In this document: piece by piece, positions 10,416 to 22,680 of the stretch | Layout of the letters: the number at the start of each line of letters is the position of its first letter | Numbering within the stretch: position 1 is the stretch's first letter | The notes under the pieces: generated by a model | What the model was told of the DNA's origin: nothing | The model's input: only the letters and a program-made list of their open reading frames with translations | Database searches by the model: none | Made by a program: the position numbers and the translations under genes | Assembly: GCA_963854735.1 (NCBI GenBank) | Contig: OY978105.1 | Coordinates: forward strand, 992,001-1,056,000 | DNA: 64,000 bases | Direction of reading: 5' to 3' | Source: Marvania coccoides | Taxonomy: Eukaryota > Chlorophyta > Trebouxiophyceae > Chlorellales > Chlorellaceae

Positions 10416-13400
10416 TCAAGAGGGCACCTCTGCAATCGCCGCCTCCAGTCGCTCCACCACCTCCCCCATGGTGGGGCGATCCGCCAGCTCCCGCTCCAGG
10501 CACGCCTCGGCCAGGCTTTTCTCCGCTGCAGGGGCGTCTGCCGGCACGTCCAGCCCCGCCCCCTCGTCTCCCACCATGAACACCAGCCGCAGGGGGTGGA
10601 TGCCCACCCATGCACGCTTGCCTGACCACATTTCCCACAGCAGAACGCCGAACGCGTAGGCGTCAGTTGCCTTGGTCCTGCAAAGAAAGAACGAAAGAAA
10701 GTGGATATAAAGCATGTCTCCATGAACGAACACGATAAATTCCTTTCGACTCACAAAAGCCCATCACGCAGCATTTCAGGCGGCCTGCAGATTTTATTTT
10801 CATGTTCAAAAATAATTAACAGGCATCAGCAACGCTTCTGAGCACAACATCTGCCTGTGAAAAGAGAGAAAGAAGCTTCCGTGCAAATTTTACGTGCACA
10901 AAGGAATACATAATTCGGGTCAGCTCACATGTGCGAAACAGTGCCAAACATCTGCATCTGCTCCTCCCTGGCGTTGACCGTGGACAGCCCAAAGTCGTTC
11001 ACCATCGCCACGAAGCCCCTCGAGTTGTCCGCAGAAGAAAGCAGGACGTTGTCGCCGGAAATGTCGCCGTGGATGACAGCATGGTCGTGCAGGTAGCGCA
11101 GCGCGGATGCGACGTCCAGCGCGGTGGCCAGCACCACGGGGAGGGAGGCGGGGGAGGAGAGAGAGGGAGTTTGACGCAGAAGGCCGCGATCCAGAACGTC
11201 GTAGAGCGAGCCTCGGTCGCAAAAGTGCTGCAGAATCCATATCTCCTTGCGCTGCATAGCATGATGTTAATGGAAGATTGGAGGCGTAATTGACGAGTTT
11301 TTTGTTAATTTCAATACGCTCAAGCAACTCTGACGCATGTTTTCCCAGTTCTCCAGCTGCAGCTTAAATGTTAGAAAGGAAATTAAAGCTTAAAAAATGC
11401 GCGTACCTGGTGGTGGATGAAGTAATCCATTGTGGGTACGATGTTGGGGTGGGCCAGGTTGCGGCACAGCGCGCTTTCTTTCAGCATACTTTCAAACTCC
11501 TCGCTGCCAGGCACGCCTCCGTGGTGGCCGCCTCCACCGCTCAGGACAGCCCCAGGCATCGCCATCACCTTGACGGCAATCACTCTTTCACCAAGCTGCC
11601 CGCGGTACACGTTTCCGAAGCTGCCCTGCCCCATGAGAGGCCCCAGCTCCAGGTCGGCGAGGTGCAGCGGCTTTGAGGGGTACCGCCCTATGCTCGCCTT
11701 GCTGCGCCGGGAAAAAGTGGTTGAAGAAGAAAGACAGCTGCAGCCGCTAATAGCGCGGGAGAGCCTTGGAGCAGCTTCGCCCCTGGTTACGTCCACAGGC
11801 TGTAGCGTTCCGATCCAGAGGCTTTCCAGCGACAGTGAAAGCTTGGTGCTAGTAGGAGCGGGGACAGCGCGCTGGTTGGGCGCAACGAAAGCAGGCACGC
11901 TCACCGGCACCGCGTTCTCCAGCTGATCGCGGCTGGCAAGCAGAAACCGCACGCCGAACAGCTGCTGCTGCTCCTCGAACTCGACAAAACTTGTCTCGCA
12001 GCTGCAGCAGCATTGTGGCGGGCAGGACTTGGCGCTTCACCCTCTCCTTGACCTTCTCCAGGTCCACGTCGTCACCCACGGGCTTGAAAAAGTCCCAGAA
12101 TTCGCCCAGAGGGGGGTGCGCATCCTCTGGAATGCCCAAAATTTCCCGCCAGGGGCCATTGCCGTACAGCACCTCCCAGTCTGGGCCTGCCTCCACGTTG
12201 ACCAGAAACACGGGCTCGTCTGCGGCGGGAGCAGCTACGGCAGGGGCAGAGAAGGGGCTGGTAACAGTGGTCGGCGTTTCTTGCTGCAGCTGCTGCGTCA
12301 CCGGGACGCGCTCCACCTCCCTGCAGACGAGCTCAGCGAGGTTCACCAGCACGTTGTACCTGACAAGGGGGATGGTTAAATGAGGGGTTTAAAGGGAGTG
12401 AGCACGTACTGTTTGGTGCAGCTTTGTATGTTTTCTCTCGAAAATAAAATTCGAGCATGTGCCAGAGAATTCTATCGGAAGCTTAATCAAGATAATATAA
12501 TGCCCATCTCCCGCCCCAGAACAAGGCATTTACAACTAAAAAAAAATTCGGAATTCAAGTGCTACACGTCATGACAGTGATTTTTTTTGTCACACGTCTG
12601 GGAGGGGATGCGGCGGGGCTTGAAGTCACAGACGCACAGCGTGCCAATGCGCATCTGGTCGTTGGTGGTGACCAGCGGGCAGCTGCAGTAGTACCGGAGC
12701 TGTGGAGGGCCGGCGACGTAGGGGTTGGCTGAAAATCGAGCATCAGCGGTGCAGTCCTCTGTAACAAAAAATAAAAAAGACGGGGCGAGTAGTTTTTGTA
12801 TGATGGAGAGTGTAAATGGAATGATGATACCCACGATGAGGGCCTCTGCAAAGTCAGGGACGGTGATATAGGAACAGAACGAACCTTCACGGTCCACGCA
12901 AGGGCCGATGGGCCCGTATCTGCAGAGATAATGTGAAATGAGAGGAAAATTAAGCGAGAGCCAGCGGCGAAAAAAACCCAGTTAGTTATCATATTTTGGC
13001 TTAAAAGTTGAGGCAATAAGGTGTTGCTTTGATTGTCATTAGCAGTGATAAAGGCTGTAACAGCGAGAGATGAGGCGATAAAGCTCCCAATAGGGGCGGA
13101 CGTTGGCGACTTGCCTGGACTTAAGCCAGCCGCGCCCTGCGTCGACCAGAGACACCACGCTCACGGGAGCGTCGAAAAGACACGCAGCGAGTTCTGTGAT
13201 GGCGTCAAAACGATGTTCAGGCTGCGAATCCAACAGTTCGCAACTGCGCAATGATTGCTGCCGCGTGGCCTCGGAACAGAAGCTCAAGGTGTCATAAAGC
13301 GAATTGCATGATATCCCCAAACCACTGATGCCCACGATGCGTGTGGATTCGGCGGCAAAAGGCGAGGGGTTGGCGGTAGCCTGCTGGGGAGTCTGAACTT

Positions 13401-13437
13401 GCAGCAGGGCTAGGAGGTCGTTGGAGGAAGAACCCAT
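10416..13437 (-). CDS. GAF-PAS-protein kinase (TKL-like), with an apparent one-base frame break
   Basis: Seven exons: 13437-13115, 12919-12831, 12758-12596, 12359-11407, 11251-10929, a 30-base microexon 10784-10755, and 10677-10416; about 713 residues. The first three exons encode a GAF domain (ELLDSQPEHRFDAITELA through RIGTLCVCDFKPR). Exon 4 starts a PAS-like module (VLYGNGPWREILGI) and then the kinase N-lobe (GQGSFGNVY, then AVKVM lysine). The C-lobe has HGDISGDNVLL, so the HRD arginine is glycine, then NDFGLS and an APE-like MPPEML. Intron 1 uses a GC donor. Exon 4 is out of phase by one base: the frame from the PAS side fails near 11985-12000, where VEFEEQQQLFGVRFLLASRD continues one frame over. 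This is either a sequence error or a true lesion. Ligand and substrates are unknown; such kinases are sensory candidates in algae. Confidence 0.75.
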
Positions 13438-14099
13438 CTCTGGGAAATTATATTTTATTTATATTGTAGGGGGAAAATGGGGGGGAATGCCTGGCGGCTT
13501 GCTGAATATTATTATTACAGCGTTTTTTTTTCGAATGTTTTTGCGGCGCGAATTCACATGCAACGTGGCTCTGCGTCGCGCACGAAGTTCAGCAAGTCAT
13601 ACACCCATTTCTTTTAATTTTAACAGCTGTATTTCGCCCGAATCCGCAGCTTTTTGAACCGGAAAAAGAAAGCGTTTTTCTGCTCAGAGAATCACATTAT
13701 GTTCACAGAGTTACAGGTTTAAAAGGCAAGCTAACCCATTTTTTGTCAAGCTTACCACCTCCAACAACTTCATTTTGTACAACAATTAGGCTTGTGTGAC
13801 CCCTGTCGACTCTTCTTGTCTAATTATTTTTTAATTGCATGATATATTACTTGCATTCATTGCTGTAAAAGAAGAAGAATGAAATTGAAATTGAAATTGA
13901 ATTTGAAAGAATAGTGCTATTGGGGGAGGAGAGAAAGCAAAAAGACAATGAAAAAGTATATTCAAAAATAAAAAATCGCGTTGCGTTAATATATTGTGCA
14001 TATCATCAATGAAAGAATGAATGGTGCAGAGGAGAAAGAAAAAAAAAATTAAAAATAATGGCACTGATGAGCATTATCAGAATATAAAAACGTATGCGT
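13438..14099. other. Intergenic spacer
   Basis: AT-rich, with repeated TTTCAATTTC-like units around 13880-13905 and A/T homopolymers. It presumably holds the kinase promoter and the ABC gene's 3' flank. No gene seen. Confidence 0.4.
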
Positions 14100-15575
14100 T
14101 TACATGCGCATGACTGCGTTGCTGCTGAGCTTCATCGAAGAAGTCAACCGACCAGAAGCCCAGCCATTATTCCAAGAAGCTCCCTCTGCCGCACCAGACC
14201 CCTTGTCGTCATCCCACTCCATTGGCACCTGCATGGGCCCCCTCGCCGCCTCCCGCTCCGCCTTTTCTTGCCGCAGCCATTTCTCGACTAGAGATAACAG
14301 CCGACCGTCCTGGAGCTCAGGCATATCCTCTGCGCGCTCAAACGCCTTGAGCTGCCCTCCCGCGACGTACATGACGTGGCTGGGCCATGATTCCAGGCCG
14401 TCAAAGATGTGGGTCGCCTGCATTAGACATAAAAAAAAAAAAAAAAAAAAAACGTGTCAATTTGCCTCAAAAATATTTAATAAGCGGCGGGAATTTGCAG
14501 GTTTTCTTACGTAGATGATGGTGGCGCCGCGCTCCCTGCACTCCTCCTTCAAAAATTCCATGAGATCTGCTCGCCCCAGCACGTCCAGGTCCACCGTTAT
14601 TTCGTCCAGCAGGAGCACCTGGAAGGGCTTCAGCAGGCCCATGGCGATCTGCACGCGCCTGCGCTGGCCGTCAGACACCAGGTGCAGCCGCCAGTTTGGG
14701 TCGATGTCCAACACTTGGATGAGCCTGGCCAGGCGCTTGGGGTCGGTGTTGGGCAGGCTGTTGAGCATCTGAGAGGCCGGAATGTCGCCCTGAAAACAGC
14801 CGCAAGAATTAAATTAAGGTAATACATAAATTTCGAATAATTTTCCAGGCAAAAACTACGTGAACATTTGGGGTAAAATGTGGATTCTTGGTGTTGAGCT
14901 TACAGTCAAAGGGATGGCGTAGCCAGCGAACGCGACGTCCCTCTCCCAGTTTCCGCCCACGTAGGACAGGTCTCCAGAGGTGGTGAGCTGGGTGGCGTGG
15001 AAGGGGGACTCTCCCAGCACGGCCACTGCGCCCTGAGGCACCATGTGCTTTCCACCAAGGACCTTCAGCAGAGTGGTTTTGCCGGCGCCGTTGGGGCCTA
15101 TCAGGAGGCAGGTCGCGCCCCGAGGCAACGTCACGTTCATGTTTTGCACGACGGGAGGGCGGTCAGAGAATGGACGGCCATCTGAACAAGAGGAACAAGT
15201 GACGTGAGAAGAAAAAAAGTAAAAAATAAAATAAAGAAATGAATTCGATTGTGCAATGAAAGCATCCCGCGCACCGATATCCGTGTAGCAGAATGACAAA
15301 TTCGTTGTTGTCAGCGCCGGAGAGTCAGCATTGTTGATATCCTGAGATTTCAAAGATGCCTGAGGGGCGTCAGCTACGGGAGGCTTTGGCGCATTTATCG
15401 CAGCGGTCTCTCCATTGGCCTGAGCAGCAGCTAGCCTCGCAAATGGGCCCTCGCTGACCAGCTCCACGTTCAAGTGGGCGTCTAATCCCGCGCGAGCTTT
15501 ATGTGTAGATGCCACAGGGACGGGCATTGAGCTGGATTCTGATGAAACGCGTTTGAATGTTGCAATGCACTTCAA
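14100..15575 (-). CDS. Soluble ABC ATPase, ABCI20/CAF16-like
   Basis: Four exons (15575-15275, 15181-14904, 14789-14511, 14417-14100) give 391 residues, or 375 from the second in-frame ATG at 15527. It has one nucleotide-binding domain and no membrane segments: Walker A GPNGAGKT (about 129-136), signature [16 protein letters not shown] (about 231), Walker B VLLLDEI, and an H-region in [14 protein letters not shown]. The signature serine is followed by DGQ rather than GGQ, a form found in the family of yeast CAF16 and plant ABCI19-21. In yeast these associate with CCR4-NOT; in plants they are linked to hormone responses. The Ala/Pro-rich N-terminal extension of about 85 residues is not conserved. 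Intron 3 contains an A run of about 21. Confidence 0.88.
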
Positions 15576-15908
15576 AAAATAGCTTCAAAATTGTATATAA
15601 ATTGTGTGGAGCCAAAATGCCTCCCAACCAAAACTTTCTTCCTTTCAGCCAGTTGCTTTTTGCTGGACAGTGAGCTCCCATGGGGCGGCAGCCCAGTGGC
15701 AGGAGAGAAGGTAGAATCACCGGTGTTGCATTCACAGCCGTACATGAATTCTCAGTGCAAAGAACGACACCGACGTCTAAATCACCGCCTCCAGTCAAAT
15801 TCTCTTATAGGCTCCCTCATAAAAAGGAATACGCAAGTTTAAACTAGTGAAAGGTAGTAAAAAATATTATTTCAATCATTTTTGCCGCTGTTCATGCGCA
15901 CAGTTCTA
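15576..15908. other. Spacer between two minus-strand genes
   Basis: Promoter side of the ABC gene and 3' side of the next gene. Nothing recognisable. Confidence 0.4.
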
Positions 15909-16567
15909 TCAAATCATGAGCTTTCCGCTGCTGCCTGCTGCTGCTCCCCCAGAAGGAGAAGAGGCCTCTGCTGCTGCCGCCGCCGCTGTCGAGGAGCCTT
16001 CCGACCCCCGCTTGAAGTTCTCCAGCGCCTCTTTCAATTTTGCCGAAATGAGGCGGCTGCTCAGCCCCGATGCCTCTTCAACTTCCGCCGCCAATCGATC
16101 TGCTGCATCCAGGCGCGCCGTTGCCGCCTCCTTTTGTGCCTGCAGGTTCTTAATCACCGTCTCCAGCTCCTCGCGTTGCGCCTGCAAGGTAAACCAGTGC
16201 GAAATTCGAACACTAGTGAAGACTTCACAGTGGGTTTCTACGAAGAGAGTGTTTTCAACAGTGCTCATGAGGGACACCGTTGGCCGTTCAATCGCTCAGC
16301 ACTCCCTATTGCTCATTGCTAAAAAAACGCAGAACTCAATTATCACACCTGGTTTGAGTATTTTTCGTTGAGCCGGGCTATGGCGACGGCAAAGACAGAG
16401 CCTGCCAGCAATACGTTGATGATGTTGCCGCTGTGCCGGCGCACGTGGGCGCTCAGCCGCTGCCCCAGCCCGCGATCGCTCCCTTTTTGCAGTGTTTCCA
16501 GCCTCTTGAGAGCAGAATCTGTTTCTGCAATCATTGCGTCGAGCGATTTCTGTTCCTTGCTCCCCAT
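15909..16567 (-). CDS. Small membrane/coiled-coil protein of unknown function
   Basis: Two exons (16567-16349 and 16181-15909, GT-AG, phase 0) give 163 residues. Order of parts: a short N-terminal helix, one membrane segment (NIINVLLAGSVFAVAIARLN, about 50-69), a coiled coil (about 74-110), and an Ala/Ser/Gly-rich low-complexity tail. The ATG at 16567 (GCC ATG GGG) is preferred over upstream in-frame codons because the upstream reading is low-quality AT-rich sequence. The layout resembles small single-span proteins of plant mitochondria or plastids, but I do not recognise the family. Confidence 0.65.
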
Positions 16568-16715
16568 GGCTACTTTTGGTGCCACCAATCCAGGATATAT
16601 TAATATGAATATATATATGGGGGGGGAAGCAAAATGCAAATTTGAAAAATTGTTTGCGTGTCCCGAAAATCGAGGGCGCTCAATACTATGATAGTACATA
16701 ATTTGTCTGAAATGT

Positions 16716-16937
16716 TCCAGCTGGAAGACCTTATTGAGGGCATCTGACAGCTCAGGAACTTAAGCGCTGGAGATCTCTCGCTGCGAGCTTCTGTCTTTGC
16801 TGCCACCGTCGCTGGAAATTTAACGCTTTTTGCAGAATTTGAACATGGCTGAATGCTACATCATTGAATTCCTTCCCGACTCCTTCTCACGCCTCACAGC
16901 CCTGATCTTCCTCGATGTGAATGGGAGCACCCTATAG
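16716..16937 (+). pseudogene. Leucine-rich-repeat gene remnant
   Basis: Short stretches read as resistance-gene-like LRR units: one frame has LEDLIEGI-stop-QLRNLS, and another (16764 on) has ALEISRCELLSLLPPSLEI, a stop, RFLQNLNMAECYIIEF, LPDSFSRLTALIFLDV, then TAG at 16935-16937. The spacing of Leu and Cys fits about 23-residue LRRs. Stops, a frame change and the short length indicate a fragment of a dead gene. No other domains of such a gene are visible nearby. Confidence 0.4.
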
Positions 16938-17677
16938 CTCTAGCTAGAGCTCGCAAATTCAGTGCCGGAAATTTTGAGGCATGTTCTCGTTCGCTTTGAT
17001 ATGAACACGGATGATGATATGGCTTCCGCTGGTGATGAGTTAACAGGAAAGGAACTTTTTCAGCGACGACCACTCAAAAATTAATAGTGTAAAATGGTAT
17101 GAATTGTATGAATCCCCGTCTGCCCACTGTCATCTTTGAATGCACACAAGCAACGCGCCTGAGGCACCCAGGTGATCCTCTTTCTTCGATACGCATATCA
17201 AGCGAAGAAATGAATAAAATTTATACAAGATAACAGCCACTGGCTGAGCAAGAGCAGGAGCGGCCGCCATTGCTCCTTGCAAATCGGCCTGACAGTTTTG
17301 AATGCCCGTGACGCAAGCTCGTCATGTCAACCAGATTTTTAATGATTTTTTAAATGTGAGTTTGGAAGGAGAAGACTTCTCATTCTTGTTTACGATTATC
17401 AAACATTTAAACTTGGAAAACTAACCCCCAGCTCCTCCACGCCAAGGCAAGTTACGCGTTAAAGTATTCTAAGTACAAAAATCAAGTTCAAACCCGTTAT
17501 TTGAGAGCGAATAGCGTTGGGAAGAAGCTACTTCTTGACAAGGTGTGAAGCGCACTGATTATTATTTTTGTTATAAATCAAAACTCGTATACATATTTTG
17601 TCATATTACTGCGTCCTACGTAGAAGCACGAGGCCATGAGCGACTGAACAAGTATTTTTAAAGGGATTTTTAATTCG
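16938..17677. other. Intergenic region upstream of PRP16
   Basis: Moderately AT-rich. No reading frame or repeat is convincing. It presumably includes the PRP16 promoter. Confidence 0.35.
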
Positions 17678-20600
17678 ATGGCGGACGAATCGGCCCCAAA
17701 ACAGGGTCCCGCTGAAGCGGAGGGCGAGCAGGGAGGGCTGCAGGTCGTCTCCAAGGAGCGCCACGTGTTCCGCGCCCCAGAGCCCAAGACCTCCTTGCTT
17801 GGACTGGACCGCCTTGCCGCCGAGAAAAGGAAGGCCGACCTGGCCAAGCAGGGCACCGTTCTAGGCAAGTTTTTGGCCAAAATCATTCAATATTATATAC
17901 TCCACACCATTCAATTCTTAACCCCCTCGTTTCTGCACTTATTCTTTGAGTTGTTTCAGCTCACAAATGTTCCCGCTGAATTTCTCTCCTTCTCTTCAGG
18001 CAAACGCCCTGCGCTGACGCTGGAAGGCGAAGACGGCGGCGGCGGCGACGATGTCATAACTCTCGCCTCTGGCCCCTCCCCCCAGGAGCACCACCACCAG
18101 CGGCGCTACCGCAGCCAGCTGCAAGACACGCCCAGCCACCCTGGCGGAGTTGATGAACGCGCCAGGGACTCAATCCAAGAGCGCCGCCACCGCCACAGGG
18201 ACGCCGGCGTGTCCGCAGCTACCCACGAGCGCGACAGGCGGGACGACCGCCGCAGGGGGGACCGCAGCGACGGCTACGACCGTCGGAGCAGTGGCGGCGG
18301 CAGTGGCGGCGATCGAGGGCATAGCGGCGGCGGTTCGCGTCGCTACGACTCTGCTGGGTCGTGGGAGCGGGAACGGGATGGGGGGAGAGACCGGGACGGC
18401 AGTGGGCACCGCGGGGGGAGGGACGAGCAGCGGAGAAGGGAGTGGGAGTGGACTCCAGCAAAAGGCGGCGGAAAGAGCGAATGGGACGCCACGCCTGCGC
18501 GCTCAGACCGCGGGGAAGACGACGGTCGGCCGCACAGCTCCTCCAGGCGCGGCGTCGGCAGCTGGGACACGGCAGCGGCGGCGCCAGAGGTGGCTAAAGC
18601 CGGCGGAGGCGGTGGCGGCGGCGGGAGTGCCTATCGCTCGCGCAGCTCGGTGCGGTTTGAGAAGGTGGACCGGTCACCCGCTATGACGCCTTCCTGGCGC
18701 AGCACCACGGCGTGGAACGCCGCGAGGGACGGCTCCGGGCAGGGCTCAGGCGGCGGCCGCCGGGAACGCTCGCCAGAGCTTTCTCGCAGGGAGGGAGGCG
18801 GCGGCGGCGCAGAAGGGCGAGGCGGAGGCGTAGGGGATGACGCAGCTCTGCGTGCGGAGTACACTAAGGTGGAAGAGCAGCTGGATAGGGAGTGGTACGC
18901 CCAAGAAGAGGGCGGGGCATTGGATGAGACTCACGACCCGTTTCTGGGCGACGCAGCCTCTGACCCGGCCCTGCGGCGGCGGGAGGAGCTGGCGCAGAAG
19001 CGGCTGACGCGGCGGGACGGCAGCGTGATGACGTTGGCGCAGAGCAAGCGGGCTTCGGAGCTGCAGCGCGACATGAACGCGTGGGAAGAAAATCGACTGA
19101 TGACGTCAGGGGTGGTGCGCGCGCGCGAGGCGGACCTCGACTTTGATAACGACAGCGACGTGCGGGTGCTGCTGCTGGTGCACGACACCCGGCCGCCATT
19201 TCTGGACGGACGCTACCTGTTCACCAAGCAAAAGGGCCCCGTGCTGCCGCTGAAGGACGCCACCTCCGACATGGCGGTCATCGCGCGCAACGGGAGCAAG
19301 CTGGTGAAGGAGATCCGCGAGAAGAAGGACGCGAGCAAGAGCCGGGCCAGGTTTTGGGAGGTGGCGGGATCAAAAATGGGGGCTGTGACTGGACTGACGG
19401 AGGGGGAGAAGGCGGAGGGGGTGGCGGCGAAAGAGGCGCTGGATGAGGGCGCTGAATCGGACGCAGAAGACGAGGAGGGCGGCGGCTACCGCGGGAAATC
19501 CCAGTTTAAAACGCACCTCAAAAAATCTGAGGCTGCCTCCGAGTTTGCGCGGTCCAAGACGATTGCGGAGCAGCGGCGGTTTCTGCCGGTGTACGGCGTG
19601 CGGGAGGAGCTGATGCAGACGATCCGCGAGAATCAGGTGGTGGTCGTGGTCGGAGAGACCGGCAGCGGGAAAACCACGCAAATGACGCAGTACCTGCACG
19701 AAGCGGGGTACACCACGTTTGGGATGGTGGGGTGCACGCAGCCGCGGCGCGTGGCAGCCATGAGCGTGGCCAAGCGCGTCAGCGAGGAGATGGGGGTGGA
19801 GCTGGGAAAAGACGTTGGGTACACCATTCGGTTTGAGGACGTCACCAGCGAAGACACCATCATTAAGCGAGTTCTTAGTAGTGTTATGGGGCTGATGTTT
19901 TGCTGCATTTTGGTATAATTTGAGCTGATTTTGGCCCAGTCATGGCTGGCTTTTTTGCTTGGAATATAACAAAAGTGTTTTTCAAAATTTATTTGTTGTT
20001 ACATGTTGTTTTTTTCTTCCCTTTTTCGTTTCAAAACAGGTACATGACCGACGGCGTGCTGCTGCGTGAGACCCTGACTGAGCCAGACCTCGACAAGTAC
20101 TCCGCTGTGATCATGGACGAAGCCCACGAGCGCTCCCTCAACACCGACGTCCTCTTTGGTATCCTGCGGGAGGTGGTGGCCCGGCGGCGCGACTTCCGGC
20201 TCATTGTCACCTCTGCCACGCTGGACTCCAGGAAGTTCGCCGACTTTTTCGGGCAAGTTTTACTTGAAGCTTCAAGAAACCAGTTTTTAAACTTATTATT
20301 CGGATTTGTCATTTTATCCTCATTTTTCGCGCTTTATTTGAATTGTATGAATGCTCTATCACGCAAAAACCCATTTTTGTGTTCATCGTTGTGCAGGAGC
20401 TGCCCAGTGTTCAATATTCCAGGCCGCACCTTCCCCGTTGACGTGCTCTTTGCCAAAACACCGCAAGAGGACTACGTCGACGCCGCAGTCAAGCAGGCCA
20501 TCGCGGTGCACCTGGGGCAGCCCGCGGGAGACATCCTCATCTTCATGACCGGCCAGGAAGAGATCGAGGCCACCTGCTTTGCTCTGAGCGACCGGCTGGA

Positions 20601-22168
20601 GCGTCTGGGCGAGGGGGTGCCCCCCATCCTCATCCTGCCCATCTACTCGCAGCTGCCGTCCGACCTTCAGGCCAAGATCTTCGACAAGGCCCCAGACGGC
20701 ACCCGCAAGTGCATCGTCTCCACCAATATCGCTGAAACCTCGCTGACTGTCGACGGAATTATCTACGTGATAGACTGCGGCTACGTGAAGATGAAGGTTT
20801 ACAACTCGAAGATGGGGATGGACGCGCTGACGGTGTTCCCGGAGAGCCAGGCGGCGGCCAACCAACGGTCGGGGCGGGCGGGGAGAACCGGGCCAGGATT
20901 CTGCTGGCGCCTCTACACCGAGAGTGCCTACAAGCACGGTATGTAAATTTTTTTTGTCGTTTTATTCTTCTCTACATTTTTATTAGCTCCATGCCGATGC
21001 AAATTTCGTCATTTTTTGGGGGTCTTATAAAAATATATGAAATTTTGTCGTGAATTTTGGCATTTTTCAAATTATGCTTACTAACCCCATACCCCCCCCC
21101 CCCCCCCAACTCAAATTTGACGCAGAGATGCTAGCCACTACCGTGCCCGAGATCCAGCGCACCAACCTCGCCAACGTGGTGCTGCTCTTAAAATCCCTCA
21201 ACGTCAATGACCTAATGCAGTTCGCATTCATGGACCCCCCGCCCCAAGAAAACATCGCCAACTCTATGTACCAGTTGTGGGTGCTGGGCGCGCTGGACAA
21301 CACGGGGGCGCTCACCAAGCTGGGCCGCCAAATGGTGGAATTTCCGCTGGACCCGCCGCTGGCAAAAATGCTGCTGGTGGGGGCGACCATGGGGTGCGCT
21401 GACGAGGTGCTGACGGTTGTGTCCATGCTGAGCGTGCCGTCGGTGTTTTTCCGCCCCCCTGACCGCGCGGAAGAAAGCGACGCCGCTCGGGAGAAATTTT
21501 TCGTGCCCGAGTCTGACCATCTGACGCTGCTGCACGTGTACCAGCAGTGGAAGACCAACGGGTACCGCTCTGACTGGGCGTCGGCGCACTTTCTGCAGGC
21601 CAAGGGGCTGAAAAAGGCCAAGGAGGTGCGGTCGCAGCTGCTGGATATCATGGAGCAGCACCGGGTGCCCATCAACAGCGCTGGCAACGACTGGGACGCC
21701 GTGCGCAAGGCCATCTGCGCGGCCTACTTCCACAACGCCGCCAAGTTCAAGGGGATCGGCGAGTACGTGAACTGCCGCTCCGGCATTCCGTGCCACCTTC
21801 ACCCGACGTCTGCCCTCTATGGGCTGGGCTATACGCCTGACTACATCGTGTACCACGAGCTGGTGTTTACTAGCAAAGAGTACATGCAGTGCGTGAGCGC
21901 GGTGGAGCCGGAGTGGCTGGCAGAGCTGGGTCCGACGTTCTTTTCGATCAAGGAGACGCACTCGTCGCGACTGGAGCAGCGGGAGCGCGCCAGGGAGCAG
22001 CGCGCGGCGATGGAGGAGGAGATGGCGGTGGCGACGCGGGCGGCGGAGGCGGAAGCGGCGGCGGCGGCGACGCGGCGGGAGAAAGACCGAGAGCGTCAGA
22101 GATCAGCGATTGCTGCTCCAGGGGCTGCAAAGCCGCCTACCGGCGCAAGACGCAAGTTTGGGCTGTGA
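17678..22168 (+). CDS. PRP16: DEAH-box spliceosomal helicase PRP16 (DHX38)
   Basis: ATP-dependent RNA helicase that remodels the spliceosome before the second splicing step. Five exons (17678-17864, 18000-19866, 20040-20252, 20397-20938, 21126-22168) give 1283 residues, close to human DHX38. Family-specific marks: [19 protein letters not shown], the RS/RG-rich N-terminal region with [19 protein letters not shown]-like [14 protein letters not shown], and the C-terminal RRKFGL. Motifs: [10 protein letters not shown] (about 613), DEAH (about 710), SAT, and [14 protein letters not shown]2/OB regions include [13 protein letters not shown] [18 protein letters not shown]. Introns 1, 2 and 3 appear to use GC donors (GCAAGT, GCGAGT, GCAAGT), each demanded by the frame. 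Intron 1 is 135 bases without in-frame stops. Intron 4 contains 16 consecutive C. Confidence 0.95.
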
Positions 22169-22680
22169 TTGCTTTGCTTACTTGCTGCTTTTGTTGTTGT
22201 TGAAATGATGATGAAATTTATGTAATTATTGGGTTGAAAAGATAATTAAAAAATGAGATTTTTGTACACGGTAAGAGAAAATGACGGTGCAGGAAAAAAG
22301 GGAACGGTGTGAAAACTAGCCCGCTCACTGTGAAAAGGAGGGGAAAGACGGGGAGCACCAATGTGTTTGTGGGGTAGAGGAAGCACAGAGTGGGGCCTTA
22401 GTTGCCCTGTTGTGCGGACTTTAAACCCTGTAATGCATGCATGGAAAGTAAAATACAAAGCAAGCGTTGCACAATACATTTTGGGGGGGGGGGGGACAAT
22501 TTGATGTATACATAATGAAGAAGAAAAAAATGCGTACAGGGGTATAGAAAGGCATCCGCGGGGTGGCGAAAATAGGGAAATGCTAAAAACAGAAGCTGCT
22601 CATTAAGCATTAAAAAAACAACCCTACCAGTTCACTACTTTTCAGCACCGAAACCGGCGTTCCACTTCATTTCTTTCCTC
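22169..22680. other. Convergent 3' spacer with poly-G tract
   Basis: Spacer between the 3' ends of PRP16 and the PYRP2-like gene. A run of 13 G lies at 22483-22495. No gene seen. Confidence 0.45.

Noticed and set aside
12555..12596. GAF exon continuing to a stop after SQTCD
   Set aside because: A GTGTGA donor at this point joins in phase to YNVLVNLAEL, which continues the domain.
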